A DNA stretch of 64,000 nucleotides from Mitsuaria chitosanitabida ATCC BAA-476 = NBRC 102408 (GCF_001598255.1 NZ_BCYP01000026.1:62001-126000); one strand, 5' to 3'; shown: positions 44,385 through 53,055, counted from the stretch's first letter. Numbers and translations: made by a program. Notes: generated by a model from the sequence alone, not told the origin.

Positions 44385-45637
44385 GCGCCGTGCTGTCCTC
44401 CTCCACTCCCCCGATCGCGGCGCCCTCCGCGCCGCTGCGCCATCCGCACCTGCTGCTCTGGGCGGTCTGCGCGCTGGCGCTGATGAGCACCGCCGGCGTC
44501 GCGCTGCCGTATCCCATCCTCGCGCCGATCTTCGTCGGCGGTCCGGTGGACGGCTTCACCCATTTCGCCGGCCTGCGGCCCGAGCTGCTGATGGGCCTGG
44601 CCCTGGCGGTGAACCCGGCCGGCATCCTGGCCGGCAGCCTGGTGGTCGGGCCCATGTCCGACCGCTACGGGCGGCGCCGCGTGCTCGGCGTCACCATCAC
44701 CGCGACCCTGGTCGGCTACGGCTTGAGCGCCTTCGCGCTGGCCTCGCGGGACTATCCGCTGTTCGTGCTGTCGCGCTTCGCCACCGGCCTGACCGAGGGC
44801 AACGTGGCGGTCGTGCGGGCGCTGCTGGCCGACTGGCATCCGCAGCTGGAGCGCACGCGCAGCTTCGCTTGGCTCAACGCCAGCCTGTACATCGGCTGGC
44901 TGGTGGGGCCGCTGCTCGGCGGCCTGACCTTGCCCTGGGGCGAGGGCGTGCCCTTCATGGTCGCGGCGGCGGTGCTGGTGCCGTGCCTGCTGCTGCTCGG
45001 CCTGGGCCTGCCCGACGACCGGCCCGCGCAGGCGCCCGAGGGCGGCATGCTCGCCGCGATGCGGCGCCAGCAGTCGCTGGGGCTGGTGGTGCAGGACCCG
45101 GTGCTGCGGCATCTGGCGCTGCTGCAGCTGGCCTACACGCTGGGCGTGAACGCGCTGTACGAGTTCGCGCCGTTGTGGATGTTCCAGCAGGCCGGACTGG
45201 ACAGCCGCGGCATCGCGCTGGTGACCGCCTTCCAATGCGCCGCGATGACGGCCGCCAGCGTGATCGCGGCGCGCATCGGCTCCGGCCCGGCGCCGCTGCA
45301 TCGGGCGGCGAGGTTCGCGGTCGTGGCCTCGGTCGGCCTGCTGGCGCTGAGCCTCGCGCCCTCCTGGGCCGGGCTGTTGCTGATTCCCTTGCTGGGCATT
45401 CCGCTGTCCTTCTACAACGCGCTGATGCCGGCGTGGATGTCGGAGCGCTTCGCCGGGCACGGACAGGGCCGCGTGATGGGCCTGCTGACGACGACCTTCT
45501 GCCTGTCCAACACGCTGATCGCCCTGATCGGCGGCGCGCTGGGCATGTTGTCGGCGCGATGGATCATGCTGCTGGGCGGCACGATGTGCCTGCTCGCCGC
45601 CATCGGCTTCATCCGCTTCGCGAGGCGCCATTCATGA
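44381..45637 (+). CDS. MFS transporter
   Basis: A 418-residue major facilitator protein with 12 hydrophobic segments. The loop 2-3 signature reads GPMSDRYGRRRVLG, and a related RSFAWLNASLYIGWLVGPLLGG follows in helix 5. It looks like a drug/metabolite exporter. It overlaps the enzyme gene before it and the regulator after it by four bases each (ATGA), so it likely exports the substrate or product of the questin-oxidase-like enzyme. The Ala/Ser-rich first 20 residues are cytoplasmic. Confidence 0.9.
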   Translation: MSAVLSSSTPPIAAPSAPLRHPHLLLWAVCALALMSTAGVALPYPILAPIFVGGPVDGFTHFAGLRPELLMGLALAVNPAGILAGSLVVGPMSDRYGRRRVLGVTITATLVGYGLSAFALASRDYPLFVLSRFATGLTEGNVAVVRALLADWHPQLERTRSFAWLNASLYIGWLVGPLLGGLTLPWGEGVPFMVAAAVLVPCLLLLGLGLPDDRPAQAPEGGMLAAMRRQQSLGLVVQDPVLRHLALLQLAYTLGVNALYEFAPLWMFQQAGLDSRGIALVTAFQCAAMTAASVIAARIGSGPAPLHRAARFAVVASVGLLALSLAPSWAGLLLIPLLGIPLSFYNALMPAWMSERFAGHGQGRVMGLLTTTFCLSNTLIALIGGALGMLSARWIMLLGGTMCLLAAIGFIRFARRHS

Positions 45638-46281
45638 GTCAGGGGAACGAGGACCGGCTGCTGTACGAGATCAAGAGCCGCGGGCCGCAGCCGGTCGCCG
45701 CGCTGGCCGCGGCCTTGGCCATCACGCCGATGGGCGCGCACAAGCTGCTGGCGCGGCTCGAGGAGCAGGGGCTCGTCGAGGCGCGCGAGGAGGACGGGCA
45801 GGAGACCCGCGTCGGGCGGCCGCGCAAGCTGTGGTCCTTGACGTCGGCGGGACATGGCCGCTTCCCCGATCGGCATGGGGATCTGACCGTGCAGCTGATC
45901 CAGCAGGCGCGGGCGGTCTTCGGCGAGGCGGGCCTGGATCAGCTGATCGCCGCGCGGGAGCGCGACAGCGAGCAGCGCTATCGCGCCGCGCTGGCGCGTT
46001 GCCGCACGACCGGCGACGCGGTGAAGGAGCTCGCCCGGCTCCGCGCCGAGGAGGGCTACATGGCCCGCGCCGAGCGCGTCGGCCGCGACTGGGTGCTGAT
46101 CGAGGATCATTGCCCGATCTGCGCCGCCGCGCAGAGCTGCCAGGGCTTCTGCCGCTCGGAGCTGGCGCTGTTCCAACGCTGCCTGGGGCCAGGTCTTGCC
46201 GTCGAACGCACCGAACACCTGCTCGCCGGCGCCCGGCGCTGCGCCTATCGTGTCAGCGCGGTGGAAGCGGACGCGGCCTGA
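45634..46281 (+). CDS. SufR-like winged-helix regulator with Cys cluster
   Basis: A 215-residue transcriptional regulator. Residues 5-72 form a DeoR/ArsR-like winged helix (YEIKSRGPQPVAALAAALAITPMGAHKLLARLEEQGLVEA, then GRPRKLWSLTSAG). The C-terminal part has Cys160, 163, 169, 173, 183 and 203 in DHCPICAAAQSCQGFCRSEL...RRCAY. The C160-x12-C173 pair and the later C203 resemble, from memory, the iron-sulfur ligands of SufR (COG2345-type). The three-gene overlap chain suggests autoregulation through the palindrome at 43350. Iron-sulfur binding is inferred; a zinc site is the main alternative. Confidence 0.82.
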   Translation: MSQGNEDRLLYEIKSRGPQPVAALAAALAITPMGAHKLLARLEEQGLVEAREEDGQETRVGRPRKLWSLTSAGHGRFPDRHGDLTVQLIQQARAVFGEAGLDQLIAARERDSEQRYRAALARCRTTGDAVKELARLRAEEGYMARAERVGRDWVLIEDHCPICAAAQSCQGFCRSELALFQRCLGPGLAVERTEHLLAGARRCAYRVSAVEADAA

Positions 46282-46409
46282 TCGAACTGAAGGACCCGGT
46301 CCGGCCGGCGCGCCCATGACGGCCGATCGAGCCGATCGGGCCGGGCAGGCCGAGCGGGCATCTGGTGCGATCGATCGGGGCGAGCCATCGGGCGATCACG
46401 CCCGCGCGC

Positions 46410-47006
46410 TCAGGACACGATGTAAGCCGCCGCGCCGGTGGCCAGCAGCCGGCCCTGCTCGTCGGTGAAGGACATGCGCGTGTTGGCCACGCGGCTGCCC
46501 AGGCGCATCACCTCGGCCTCGCAGAAGAAGAGGGCGCCGATGGCGGGGCGCAGGTAGTCCACGCGCAGGTCGATCGTGCCCAGCTTGCCGAAGCGCTGCA
46601 GGCGTTGCATCGGCGGCTCGTCCATGTGACGGGCGCCCGTGGCGGCCATCACCGCCAGACCGCCCATCGAGTCCAGCGTCGCACTGATCACGCCGCCATG
46701 CATGCGGTTGTGGGCGAAGTGGCCGATCAGCTCCGGCCGCATGCGCAGGTGCGCGCGCACGGACTCGTGGCCCAGCGCGTCGACCTTCACGCCGAGCAGC
46801 TGATTGAAGCTGATCATCTGCTCGAAGATCTCGCAGAGCTTGGTGGTGAACTCGGCCTCGAAGACGCTGTGCACGGTGCGGTCGTCGTAGGCGATGGCCG
46901 CGGGCTGGGCAATCGGCGCTGGTGCTGCGTGGGCCGTGCGTGCCTCGGAGGCGGCGGTATCGGCGGAGGAGGTCGGGGGCGTCGACGTGGAATGCTTGTC
47001 GGTCAT
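46410..47006 (-). CDS. PaaI-type hotdog thioesterase
   Basis: A 198-residue hotdog-fold protein. After a 45-residue low-complexity leader the domain shows GHFAHNRMHGGVISATLDSMGGLAVMAAT, the PaaI/YigI-like motif with HGG, and IDLRVDYLRPA. It should hydrolyse an acyl-CoA of unknown identity. Two ATGs are possible (47006, 47018), neither with a strong ribosome-binding site. It is convergent with the regulator gene. Confidence 0.86.
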   Translation of the reverse strand: MTDKHSTSTPPTSSADTAASEARTAHAAPAPIAQPAAIAYDDRTVHSVFEAEFTTKLCEIFEQMISFNQLLGVKVDALGHESVRAHLRMRPELIGHFAHNRMHGGVISATLDSMGGLAVMAATGARHMDEPPMQRLQRFGKLGTIDLRVDYLRPAIGALFFCEAEVMRLGSRVANTRMSFTDEQGRLLATGAAAYIVS

Positions 47007-47215
47007 GCGGGCGACCATAGCGCAAGGGGCAGGGCGGGCGGCCTAGCGCTCGCCCTGAGGCGAGGTGACGCCATGGCGACAGCGACGCATCGCGGCCGTG
47101 CCGCAGCGCCGCGGCACGACCGCCACCGGCTGCACCGTAGCGCAACGCCGCAACGCCGCAACGCGGCGATGCCGCGTTGTCGTCGAGGGCGGGACGCTTC
47201 GGCACAATGCGCGCC

Positions 47216-47752
47216 ATGAGCGAGACCTCCACCCCCTCCATCGACGGCGCGGCCCGTCCCGACGGCTTTCTTCGCGTCAGCGCCGCGTTGCGCGCGCTGG
47301 CCCATGCGCATGAGCCGCGCTGGCTGGACACCTCCGCCCGCAGCTCACAGGAAGCGGCCGACGCGCTGGGCGTCGCCTTGGGGCAGATCGCCAAGAGCGT
47401 GGTGTTCCGGCGCAAGGCGGATGACGCGGCGGTGCTGGTCATCGCGTCGGGCGACAAGCGCGTCGACGAGCGCAAGCTGGAGGCGCACACGGGCAAGCTC
47501 GGTCGCGCCGACGCCGATTACGTGAAGGCGCGCACCGGGTTCTCGATCGGCGGCGTGTCGCCGCTGGGCTTCGCGCCCAGCCATGGCGTCGACGGCGGCG
47601 GCGAGCCGCCGGTGCTCTACATCGATCGCGAGCTGTTCCGCTTCGACGTGATCTGGGCCGCGGCCGGACATCCGAACGGCGTGTTCCCGATGTCGCCCGA
47701 TGAGCTGGTCGCGCTCACCGGCGCGCCGGTCATCGAGGTCGCCCAATCGTGA
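47216..47752 (+). CDS. YbaK/EbsC family aminoacyl-tRNA deacylase-like protein
   Basis: A 178-residue trans-editing-like domain: SSQEAADALGVALGQIAKSVVFR, VIASGDKRVDERKL, FSIGGVSPLGFAP and YIDRELFRFDVIWAAAGHPNGVFPMSPDELVALT match the YbaK family, including the conserved Lys in AKSVVF. These proteins hydrolyse mischarged tRNAs such as Cys-tRNAPro. The stop overlaps the next gene (GTGA). Confidence 0.92.
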   Translation: MSETSTPSIDGAARPDGFLRVSAALRALAHAHEPRWLDTSARSSQEAADALGVALGQIAKSVVFRRKADDAAVLVIASGDKRVDERKLEAHTGKLGRADADYVKARTGFSIGGVSPLGFAPSHGVDGGGEPPVLYIDRELFRFDVIWAAAGHPNGVFPMSPDELVALTGAPVIEVAQS

Positions 47753-48006
47753 TCGCCGTGGACATCGTCACCGCCGAGAACGTCGGACGCACGTCGGAAG
47801 GTCGCGTGGCCTCGCCGTGCATCAACGTCTGCAAGATGCATGAGGAGACGGCGCTGTGCCGCGGCTGCGCGCGGACGATTCCGGAGATCGCGGGCTGGAG
47901 CAAGTCGGATGACGAGTCGCGGATCCGGTTGCTGAATCTGCTGCCGGAGCGGCGGGAGCTGCTGAAGGCGCATGGCGTGCTGGGCGTCATGCCGGCGCGC
48001 GATTGA
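47749..48006 (+). CDS. DUF1289 small Cys-rich protein
   Basis: An 85-residue protein whose core SPCINVCKMHEETALCRGCARTIPEIAGWS carries the four Cys of DUF1289, probably a metal-binding knuckle. The family has no established function. It starts at a GTG overlapping the YbaK stop, so the two are coupled. Confidence 0.88.
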   Translation: MIAVDIVTAENVGRTSEGRVASPCINVCKMHEETALCRGCARTIPEIAGWSKSDDESRIRLLNLLPERRELLKAHGVLGVMPARD

Positions 48007-48041
48007 CGGTGCGCGATTGACGGCGGCGGCCGGCCACGCTC

Positions 48042-48083
48042 CCTCCCTCACCCCGCCCTCTCCCGCCCTGCGGGAGAGGGAGT
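48042..48083. repeat. Dispersed palindromic repeat, copy 3
   Basis: CCCTCTCCCGC (48056-48066) pairs exactly with GCGGGAGAGGG (48070-48080), preceded by CCCTCACCCCG. It lies between the DUF1289 and isomerase genes. Confidence 0.85.
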
Positions 48084-48129
48084 CCCACCACCGAGAAGGG
48101 CGCCGACGACGGCGCCGCGAGGACCTCCG

Positions 48130-48771
48130 ATGCGCACGATCGATTTCTACTTCGACCCGATCTCGCCTTACGCCGCCTTGGCGTTCGAGCGGCTGCCCGA
48201 GGCGCTCGCGGGACGCAGCGTCGCGGTGCGCTACGTGCCGATCCTCTTCGGCGCGATGCTGAAGTCGCTCGAGCACAAGGGGCCGGCCGAGATCCCCGGC
48301 AAGCGCGACTGGACCTATCGCCAGGTGCTGTGGCAAGGGCATCGGATGGGGATCCCGCTGGACCTGCCGGCGGCGCATCCCTTCAATCCGCTGGGGCTGC
48401 TGCGCCTGCTCTGGGCCACGGCGGACGCCGGTCGGACGCCGGGGCGATACGCCGTCGAGCGCGTGCTGCGGCATGTCTGGCGCGGCGGCGAGGACGCGGC
48501 CGATCCGGCGCGCCTCGCGGCGCTGACGGCGGACCTGGCGTCGCGTCGGGATCCGGCCTCCGACGAGGTCAAGGCGGCGGTGCGTGAAGCCACCGACGCG
48601 GCCATCGCCCGGGGCGTCTTCGGCGTGCCGACGATGGGCGTCGACGACAAGCTGTTCTGGGGGCTGGACGCGATCGACATGCTGACGGGCTATCTGGATG
48701 GCGATGCGTGGTTCGACGGGCCGGGATGGGCCGCGGCCGCCGCGTTGCCGGCGGGCGTCAGGAGGGGGTGA
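48130..48771 (+). CDS. 2-hydroxychromene-2-carboxylate isomerase/DsbA-family protein
   Basis: A 213-residue thioredoxin-fold protein of the kappa-GST/HCCA-isomerase family: TIDFYFDPISPYAALAFERLPE at the start with the Ser-Pro pair in place of CxxC, PFNPLGLLRLLWA, and ARGVFGVPTMGVDDKLFWGLDAIDML. Family members act on hydroxychromene carboxylate in naphthalene catabolism or serve as glutathione transferases. No aromatic degradation genes are adjacent, so the specific role is open. Confidence 0.87.
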   Translation: MRTIDFYFDPISPYAALAFERLPEALAGRSVAVRYVPILFGAMLKSLEHKGPAEIPGKRDWTYRQVLWQGHRMGIPLDLPAAHPFNPLGLLRLLWATADAGRTPGRYAVERVLRHVWRGGEDAADPARLAALTADLASRRDPASDEVKAAVREATDAAIARGVFGVPTMGVDDKLFWGLDAIDMLTGYLDGDAWFDGPGWAAAAALPAGVRRG

Positions 48772-49127
48772 GCCTGCGGCTTCCAGGCGCGGGCATGGCT
48801 CGGGCGATGGGGGCTCTGGTGTGCCACGGCCCTCACCCCAACCCCTCTCCCGCGCAGCGGGAGAGGGGAAGATGGCGGCGGCGCGCCGACGCTCCCGTGC
48901 CGCGGGGCAGGACCACTGGGGGGGCGCCTCGGCTCGGTAGGGACATACCCTCTGCTGCGGCGCACATCGGTCGAAATTCCGCATCGAGAAATTCGAAGCA
49001 AGGGTTCGGCCTGAATTTGTCAGCCTGAGGCAAGCAACTCGTCAGAAATGGGTCAGAGGCGACTCGGATAGTTCCATGCAAGAGTCATCGGTCGATGATT
49101 CTGGGTGAACCCGAGGAGACAAAACCC
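48772..49127. other. Intergenic, holds a dispersed repeat and the MHS promoter region
   Basis: A 356-base gap. Its first half contains dispersed repeat copy 4; the second half is less GC-rich (AAATTCGAAGC and nearby) and must carry the promoter of the symporter gene, but I could not assign -35 and -10 hexamers with confidence. No coding capacity is seen. Confidence 0.5.
48830..48868. repeat. Dispersed palindromic repeat, copy 4
   Basis: CCCCTCTCCCGC (48842-48853) pairs with GCGGGAGAGGGG (48857-48868) around GCA, preceded by CCCTCACCCCAA, as in copy 5. Confidence 0.85.
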
Positions 49128-50810
49128 ATGGCAACTGCAAGCGCAGTGACCACCAAGACACCGATGACCGCCGAGGAGAAGAAGGTCATCTTCGCCTCGT
49201 CGCTGGGCACGGTGTTCGAGTGGTACGACTTCTATCTGTACGGCTCGCTGGCCGCGATCATCGGCAAGCAGTTCTTCGCCGGCCTGGATCCGACGGCGCA
49301 GTTCATCGCCTCGCTGATGGCGTTCGCCGCGGGCTTCATCGTGCGCCCCTTCGGCGCGCTGGTCTTCGGCCGCCTGGGCGACATGATCGGCCGGAAGTAC
49401 ACCTTCCTGGTGACGATCCTGATCATGGGTCTGTCGACCTTCATCGTCGGCGTGCTGCCGACCTACGAGCAGATCGGCCCCGCCGCCGCGGTGATCCTGG
49501 TCGGCCTGCGCCTGCTGCAAGGTCTGGCGCTGGGCGGCGAGTACGGTGGCGCCGCGACCTACGTCGCCGAGCATGCCCCGCACGGCAAGCGCGGCGCGTA
49601 CACCTCGTGGATCCAGACCACGGCGACGCTGGGCCTGTTCCTGTCGCTGATCGTGATCCTGGGCACCCGCACGGCGCTCGGCGAGACGACCTTCGCCGCC
49701 TGGGGCTGGCGCATTCCGTTCGTCGTGTCGATCCTGCTGCTGGGCATCAGCGTATGGATCCGTCTGTCGATGAACGAATCCCCCGCCTTCCAGAAGATGA
49801 AGTCCGAGGGCAAGACCTCCAAGGCGCCGCTGTCCGAGTCCTTCGGCCAGTGGAAGAACCTGAAGATCGTGCTGCTGGCGCTGTTCGGTCTGGTGGCCGG
49901 CCAGGGCGTGGTCTGGTACTCGGGTCAGTTCTACTCGCTGTTCTTCCTGCAGAGCGTGCTGAAGGTGGATCCGGCCGCGGCCAACATCATGGTGGCCGTC
50001 GCGCTGCTGATCGCCACGCCGTTCTTCGTGATCTTCGGGACGCTGTCGGACAAGATCGGCCGCAAGCCGATCATCATGGCCGGCCTGCTGCTGGCCTGCC
50101 TGACCTACTTCCCGCTGTTCAAGGCGCTGACCGCCGCGGCCAACCCGGACCTGGCCCGCGCCCAGGCCAGCGCGCAGATCACGCTGGAGACGGACCCCGC
50201 GCAGTGCTCGTTCCAGGGCAGCCCGGTGGCGCGTGACGTCGACTTCACGACGCCGTGCGACATCGCCAAGCGTGCCCTGGCGCAAGCCTCCGCCAGCTAC
50301 GAGACCACGACCGGCGGCGCCGGCACGGGTGTCGTGAAGGTGGGCGACAAGGTCATCAACGTGCCGAGCGCGACGCTGACGGCCGGTGGTCACAAGTTCG
50401 ACGAGGATAGCGCCAAGAAGATCGCCGCCTTCAAGAAGGAGCTGAGCGAGGCCATGAAGGCCGCGGGCTACCCGGCCAAGGCCGATCCCGCCAAGGTCAA
50501 CACCCCGCTGGTGGTCGCGATCCTGACCGTGCTGGTGCTGTACGTGACCATGGTCTACGGCCCGATCGCCGCGATGCTGGTGGAGCTCTTCCCCACGCGC
50601 ATCCGCTACACCTCGATGAGCCTGCCGTACCACATCGGCAACGGCTGGTTCGGCGGTCTGCTGCCGTCCATCAGCTTCGCGATGGTGGCGCAGAACGGCA
50701 ACATCTATCACGGCCTCTGGTACCCGATCGGCATCGCCGGGATCACCTTGGTGATCGGCCTGCTGTTCGTTCGCGAGACCAAGGACGTGGACATCTACGC
50801 CCGCGACTGA
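49128..50810 (+). CDS. MHS-family MFS symporter with large central loop
   Basis: A 560-residue metabolite:proton symporter. It opens SSLGTVFEWYDFYLYGSLAAIIGKQFF, the hallmark of the MHS family, then FGRLGDMIGRKYTF and GLRLLQGLALGGEYGGAATYVAEHAP. Residues about 334-459 form a hydrophilic insert of some 125 residues between late membrane segments, with two Cys about 17 residues apart (QCSFQG, PCDIAK), longer than in classical members such as KgtP or ProP. The last helices resume with LVVAILTVLVLYVTMVYGPIAAMLVELFPTRIRYT. GAGGAG nine bases ahead sets the start. The substrate is unknown, probably a carboxylate or osmolyte. Confidence 0.92.
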   Translation: MATASAVTTKTPMTAEEKKVIFASSLGTVFEWYDFYLYGSLAAIIGKQFFAGLDPTAQFIASLMAFAAGFIVRPFGALVFGRLGDMIGRKYTFLVTILIMGLSTFIVGVLPTYEQIGPAAAVILVGLRLLQGLALGGEYGGAATYVAEHAPHGKRGAYTSWIQTTATLGLFLSLIVILGTRTALGETTFAAWGWRIPFVVSILLLGISVWIRLSMNESPAFQKMKSEGKTSKAPLSESFGQWKNLKIVLLALFGLVAGQGVVWYSGQFYSLFFLQSVLKVDPAAANIMVAVALLIATPFFVIFGTLSDKIGRKPIIMAGLLLACLTYFPLFKALTAAANPDLARAQASAQITLETDPAQCSFQGSPVARDVDFTTPCDIAKRALAQASASYETTTGGAGTGVVKVGDKVINVPSATLTAGGHKFDEDSAKKIAAFKKELSEAMKAAGYPAKADPAKVNTPLVVAILTVLVLYVTMVYGPIAAMLVELFPTRIRYTSMSLPYHIGNGWFGGLLPSISFAMVAQNGNIYHGLWYPIGIAGITLVIGLLFVRETKDVDIYARD

Positions 50811-50831
50811 ACGACGATCGAGTTCGATCCC

Positions 50832-50858
50832 AAAGGCGGCTTCGGCCGCCTTTTTCGT
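50832..50858 (+). terminator. Intrinsic terminator after the MHS gene
   Basis: AAAGGCGGC, TTCG tetraloop, GCCGCCTTT (50832-50853), followed by TTCGTTT. A nine-base stem with a stable tetraloop. Confidence 0.88.
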
Positions 50859-50868
50859 TTCTGACCCT

Positions 50869-50904
50869 GTTCCCGTTCCCGTTCCCGTTCCCGTTCCCGT
50901 TCCC
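50869..50904. repeat. Hexanucleotide repeat (GTTCCC)6
   Basis: Six perfect tandem copies of GTTCCC directly after the terminator. It is non-coding, so copy-number change would have little protein effect. Confidence 0.92.
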
Positions 50905-50931
50905 GAAGTCCTCCATGGTGGTTGGCGTAGC

Positions 50932-51085
50932 GGACATGCCCGATGCCGCCGGCGCAGCCCGCGCGGCGCGCGGAGCGCGCCTTCAAGACTGACTGGGCGC
51001 CACTGTTTGAGCCGAGAGAGCCGAAGGCGAGCGGGGCGAGTTGGGCGCCCGAGCGAGGGCTGCGCCGGCGGCATCGGGCATGTCT
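50932..51085. repeat. Inverted-repeat element, 29-bp arms
   Basis: The sequence at 50932-50960 (begins GGACATGCCCGATGCC) is repeated in inverted orientation at 51057-51085 with 28 of 29 matches, around 96 bases. The interior holds a smaller inverted repeat, TGGGCGCC near its start and GGCGCCC near its end, with CTGTTTGAGCC and GGCGAGTTGGG between. There is no coding sequence. It may be a non-autonomous mobile element or a large hairpin of a dispersed family. Confidence 0.65.
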
Positions 51086-51198
51086 GCTGCGCGCGCTCGT
51101 CGGAGCGAACGCGGGGGGAGGATCTTGCTCAGCCTGACGTCAGCATCGCCGCCAAGAATGGTCGTGTCCAAAAGGATTAACTCTGGAGACCTGACCCC

Positions 51199-51414
51199 AT
51201 GTGGAAGCTTGTAGTTGGATTCATCGTGTTCGCCGCGATCGCGTTGTTCGTGCTCATGAAGAGTGGCGGGAACATCGACCTGACGGGCGAGAAGCATGAC
51301 GTGACGGGCGGTCACACCGAGGGTGCGGAGCGTGCGGCGAGCGAGGCCTCGGCGGCGCTGGCGGCGGCGTCCGCGGCCTTGCCGGTCGCGCCGGCGTCGG
51401 CGGCTTCGCAGTAA
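51199..51414 (+). CDS. Small single-span membrane protein, unknown
   Basis: A 71-residue protein: residues 3-20 form one hydrophobic helix (KLVVGFIVFAAIALFVLM), then a polar segment GGNIDLTGEKHDVTGGHTEGAE and an Ala/Ser-rich tail. GGAGA lies nine bases before the ATG. I do not recognise a family with certainty; proteins with a similar short helix plus DLTGEKH-like stretch are found as hypotheticals in related genomes as far as I recall. It converges on the histidine kinase gene 79 bases on. Confidence 0.65.
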   Translation: MWKLVVGFIVFAAIALFVLMKSGGNIDLTGEKHDVTGGHTEGAERAASEASAALAAASAALPVAPASAASQ

Positions 51415-51492
51415 GGGGCCGCGAGGGCGAGGCAAGGGCGACGCGAGGGGCCTGCCCAGGACCGGGCGCCGGTTGGCGCCACCGCCTCGGTG

Positions 51493-53055
51493 TCAGCCGA
51501 CGCGTCCCTCGCCGGTGCCTCGCAGGGGCGCCTCGACGGGAAGCCGCATGAGCATGCGGGTGCCCTCGCCGGGCTGGGAGATCACCTCGATCTGCCCGCC
51601 GAGCACGTTGGTCACGATGTTGTGGACGATGTGCATCCCGAGACCGGAGCCGCCCTTGCCGAGCTTGGTCGTGAAGAAGGGGTCGAAGATCTTGCGCACG
51701 ACCGAGGCGTCCATGCCGCGCCCGTCGTCGACGACGGACAGCTCGACCTGCGACGCGTCGAGGCGATGGCAGGCCACCTGGACCTGCCCGGCCTCCCGCC
51801 CCTCGAAGGCGTGGACCAGCGCGTTCATCAGCAGGTTGGTCAGCACCTGGCCGAGCGCGCCGGGATAGCTGCTCATGCGCAGGTCCGGATGCAGGTCGGT
51901 GACGATGCGGAAGGGCGTGTGCTTGAAGCTGGGCTCGACCATCACCAGCACGTCCTCCACGACCTGCGCGAGCTCGAAGTCGCGCCGCGTGTCGCTGGTC
52001 TGATCGATGGCGACCTGCTTGAAGTCTTTCACCAGGTCGGCGGCCTTCTGCACGTTGCGATGCAGGATGTCCTGCCCGCGCCGCGTGTCCTTGACGAGTT
52101 CCTCGAGCTGGCTGCGCCGCATCGGCGTGTTGTCGGCCAGCATCCGGTCCAGCTTGCCCCAGCGGTCCTCCAGCGCCGACACCACCGTCAGCGCGTTGCC
52201 CAGCGGCGTGTTGAGCTCGTGCGCGACGCCTGCCACCAGCCGGCCCAGCGACGCGAGCTTCTCGGATTCGACCAGCTCCCGCTGCGCCGTCCTGAGGTTG
52301 GCCAGCGCCTGCGTCAGCTCGGCGTTCGCCTCGGTCAGTTGCGCGGTGCGCTGCGCCACCTGGTCCTCCAGCGTGGAGGCATGGCCGCGCAGATCGTCGA
52401 AGGCCTTGAGCAACGCCTGCCGCATCCGTTCCATCGCCTTGCCGACGCGGGCGATCTCGTCCTCGCCGCCCAGCTTCAGCGGCCGGTCCAGTTGACCGGA
52501 GGCCAGCTCGTCGGCCGCGCGGGACAGGCGTTCCATCGGCCGCAGCACCCGCCGCTGCATCACCACCAGGATCAGCGCCAGCGACACCGTCAGCGTCAGC
52601 ATGCTGCGCCACAGGGCGTTCCAGAGGTCGTCGCGCTTGCGGGCCATCAGCGGCTCCGCGCTCATGACGATGGTGAGCTTGGCGATCTCGCGCCCGTCGC
52701 GCATCACCGGCCGGGTCTCGGTCAGCGTCATCGCGTCGTCGGGCGTGCCGCGATGGAATTCGACGAAGGCCTGCTGGGCCGAGTTCTCGGTCACCACGAT
52801 GGAGACGAAGCGCGGGTCGTCCACCTGCGCCTTGACCATGGGCTCCGCCAGGTCGGGCGAGACCTGCCAGATCGGCTCCGCCAGCGAGAGCGCCAGCACC
52901 TCGGCGACCCGGGACAGGTCGCGGCGCAGGTCCTCCATCACCGTCTTGCGGCTGAGCTGCTGCTCGTACAGCAGCACGCCGGCGGTCGGCAAGGCCAAGC
53001 CCACCAGCAGCGCCAGGATCACGGCGCTGCGCAACGAAGTCTTCATCAGGGCCAC
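51493..53055 (-). CDS. Membrane sensor histidine kinase
   Basis: A 520-residue kinase: transmembrane helix (10-30), a periplasmic region of about 115 residues, second helix (150-168), HAMP (168-220), coiled coil, then HisKA with His279 in LVAGVAHELNTPLGNAL, and HATPase with N box LGQVLTNLLMNALVHA, DDGRGM and GGSGLGMHIVHNIV. The HELNTPLG form belongs to the HisKA branch seen in many GGDEF-linked or orphan kinases. The start is a GTG with GGGAGG nine bases ahead; an ATG at 53046 lies too far. No response regulator is adjacent; the next gene upstream encodes a degenerate GGDEF protein. Confidence 0.9.
   Translation of the reverse strand: MALMKTSLRSAVILALLVGLALPTAGVLLYEQQLSRKTVMEDLRRDLSRVAEVLALSLAEPIWQVSPDLAEPMVKAQVDDPRFVSIVVTENSAQQAFVEFHRGTPDDAMTLTETRPVMRDGREIAKLTIVMSAEPLMARKRDDLWNALWRSMLTLTVSLALILVVMQRRVLRPMERLSRAADELASGQLDRPLKLGGEDEIARVGKAMERMRQALLKAFDDLRGHASTLEDQVAQRTAQLTEANAELTQALANLRTAQRELVESEKLASLGRLVAGVAHELNTPLGNALTVVSALEDRWGKLDRMLADNTPMRRSQLEELVKDTRRGQDILHRNVQKAADLVKDFKQVAIDQTSDTRRDFELAQVVEDVLVMVEPSFKHTPFRIVTDLHPDLRMSSYPGALGQVLTNLLMNALVHAFEGREAGQVQVACHRLDASQVELSVVDDGRGMDASVVRKIFDPFFTTKLGKGGSGLGMHIVHNIVTNVLGGQIEVISQPGEGTRMLMRLPVEAPLRGTGEGRVG

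Noticed and set aside
47110-47175. CGCAACGCCG short repeats before ybaK as a regulatory array
   Set aside because: Only about three imperfect copies in a GC-rich stretch; not distinguishable from local composition bias.
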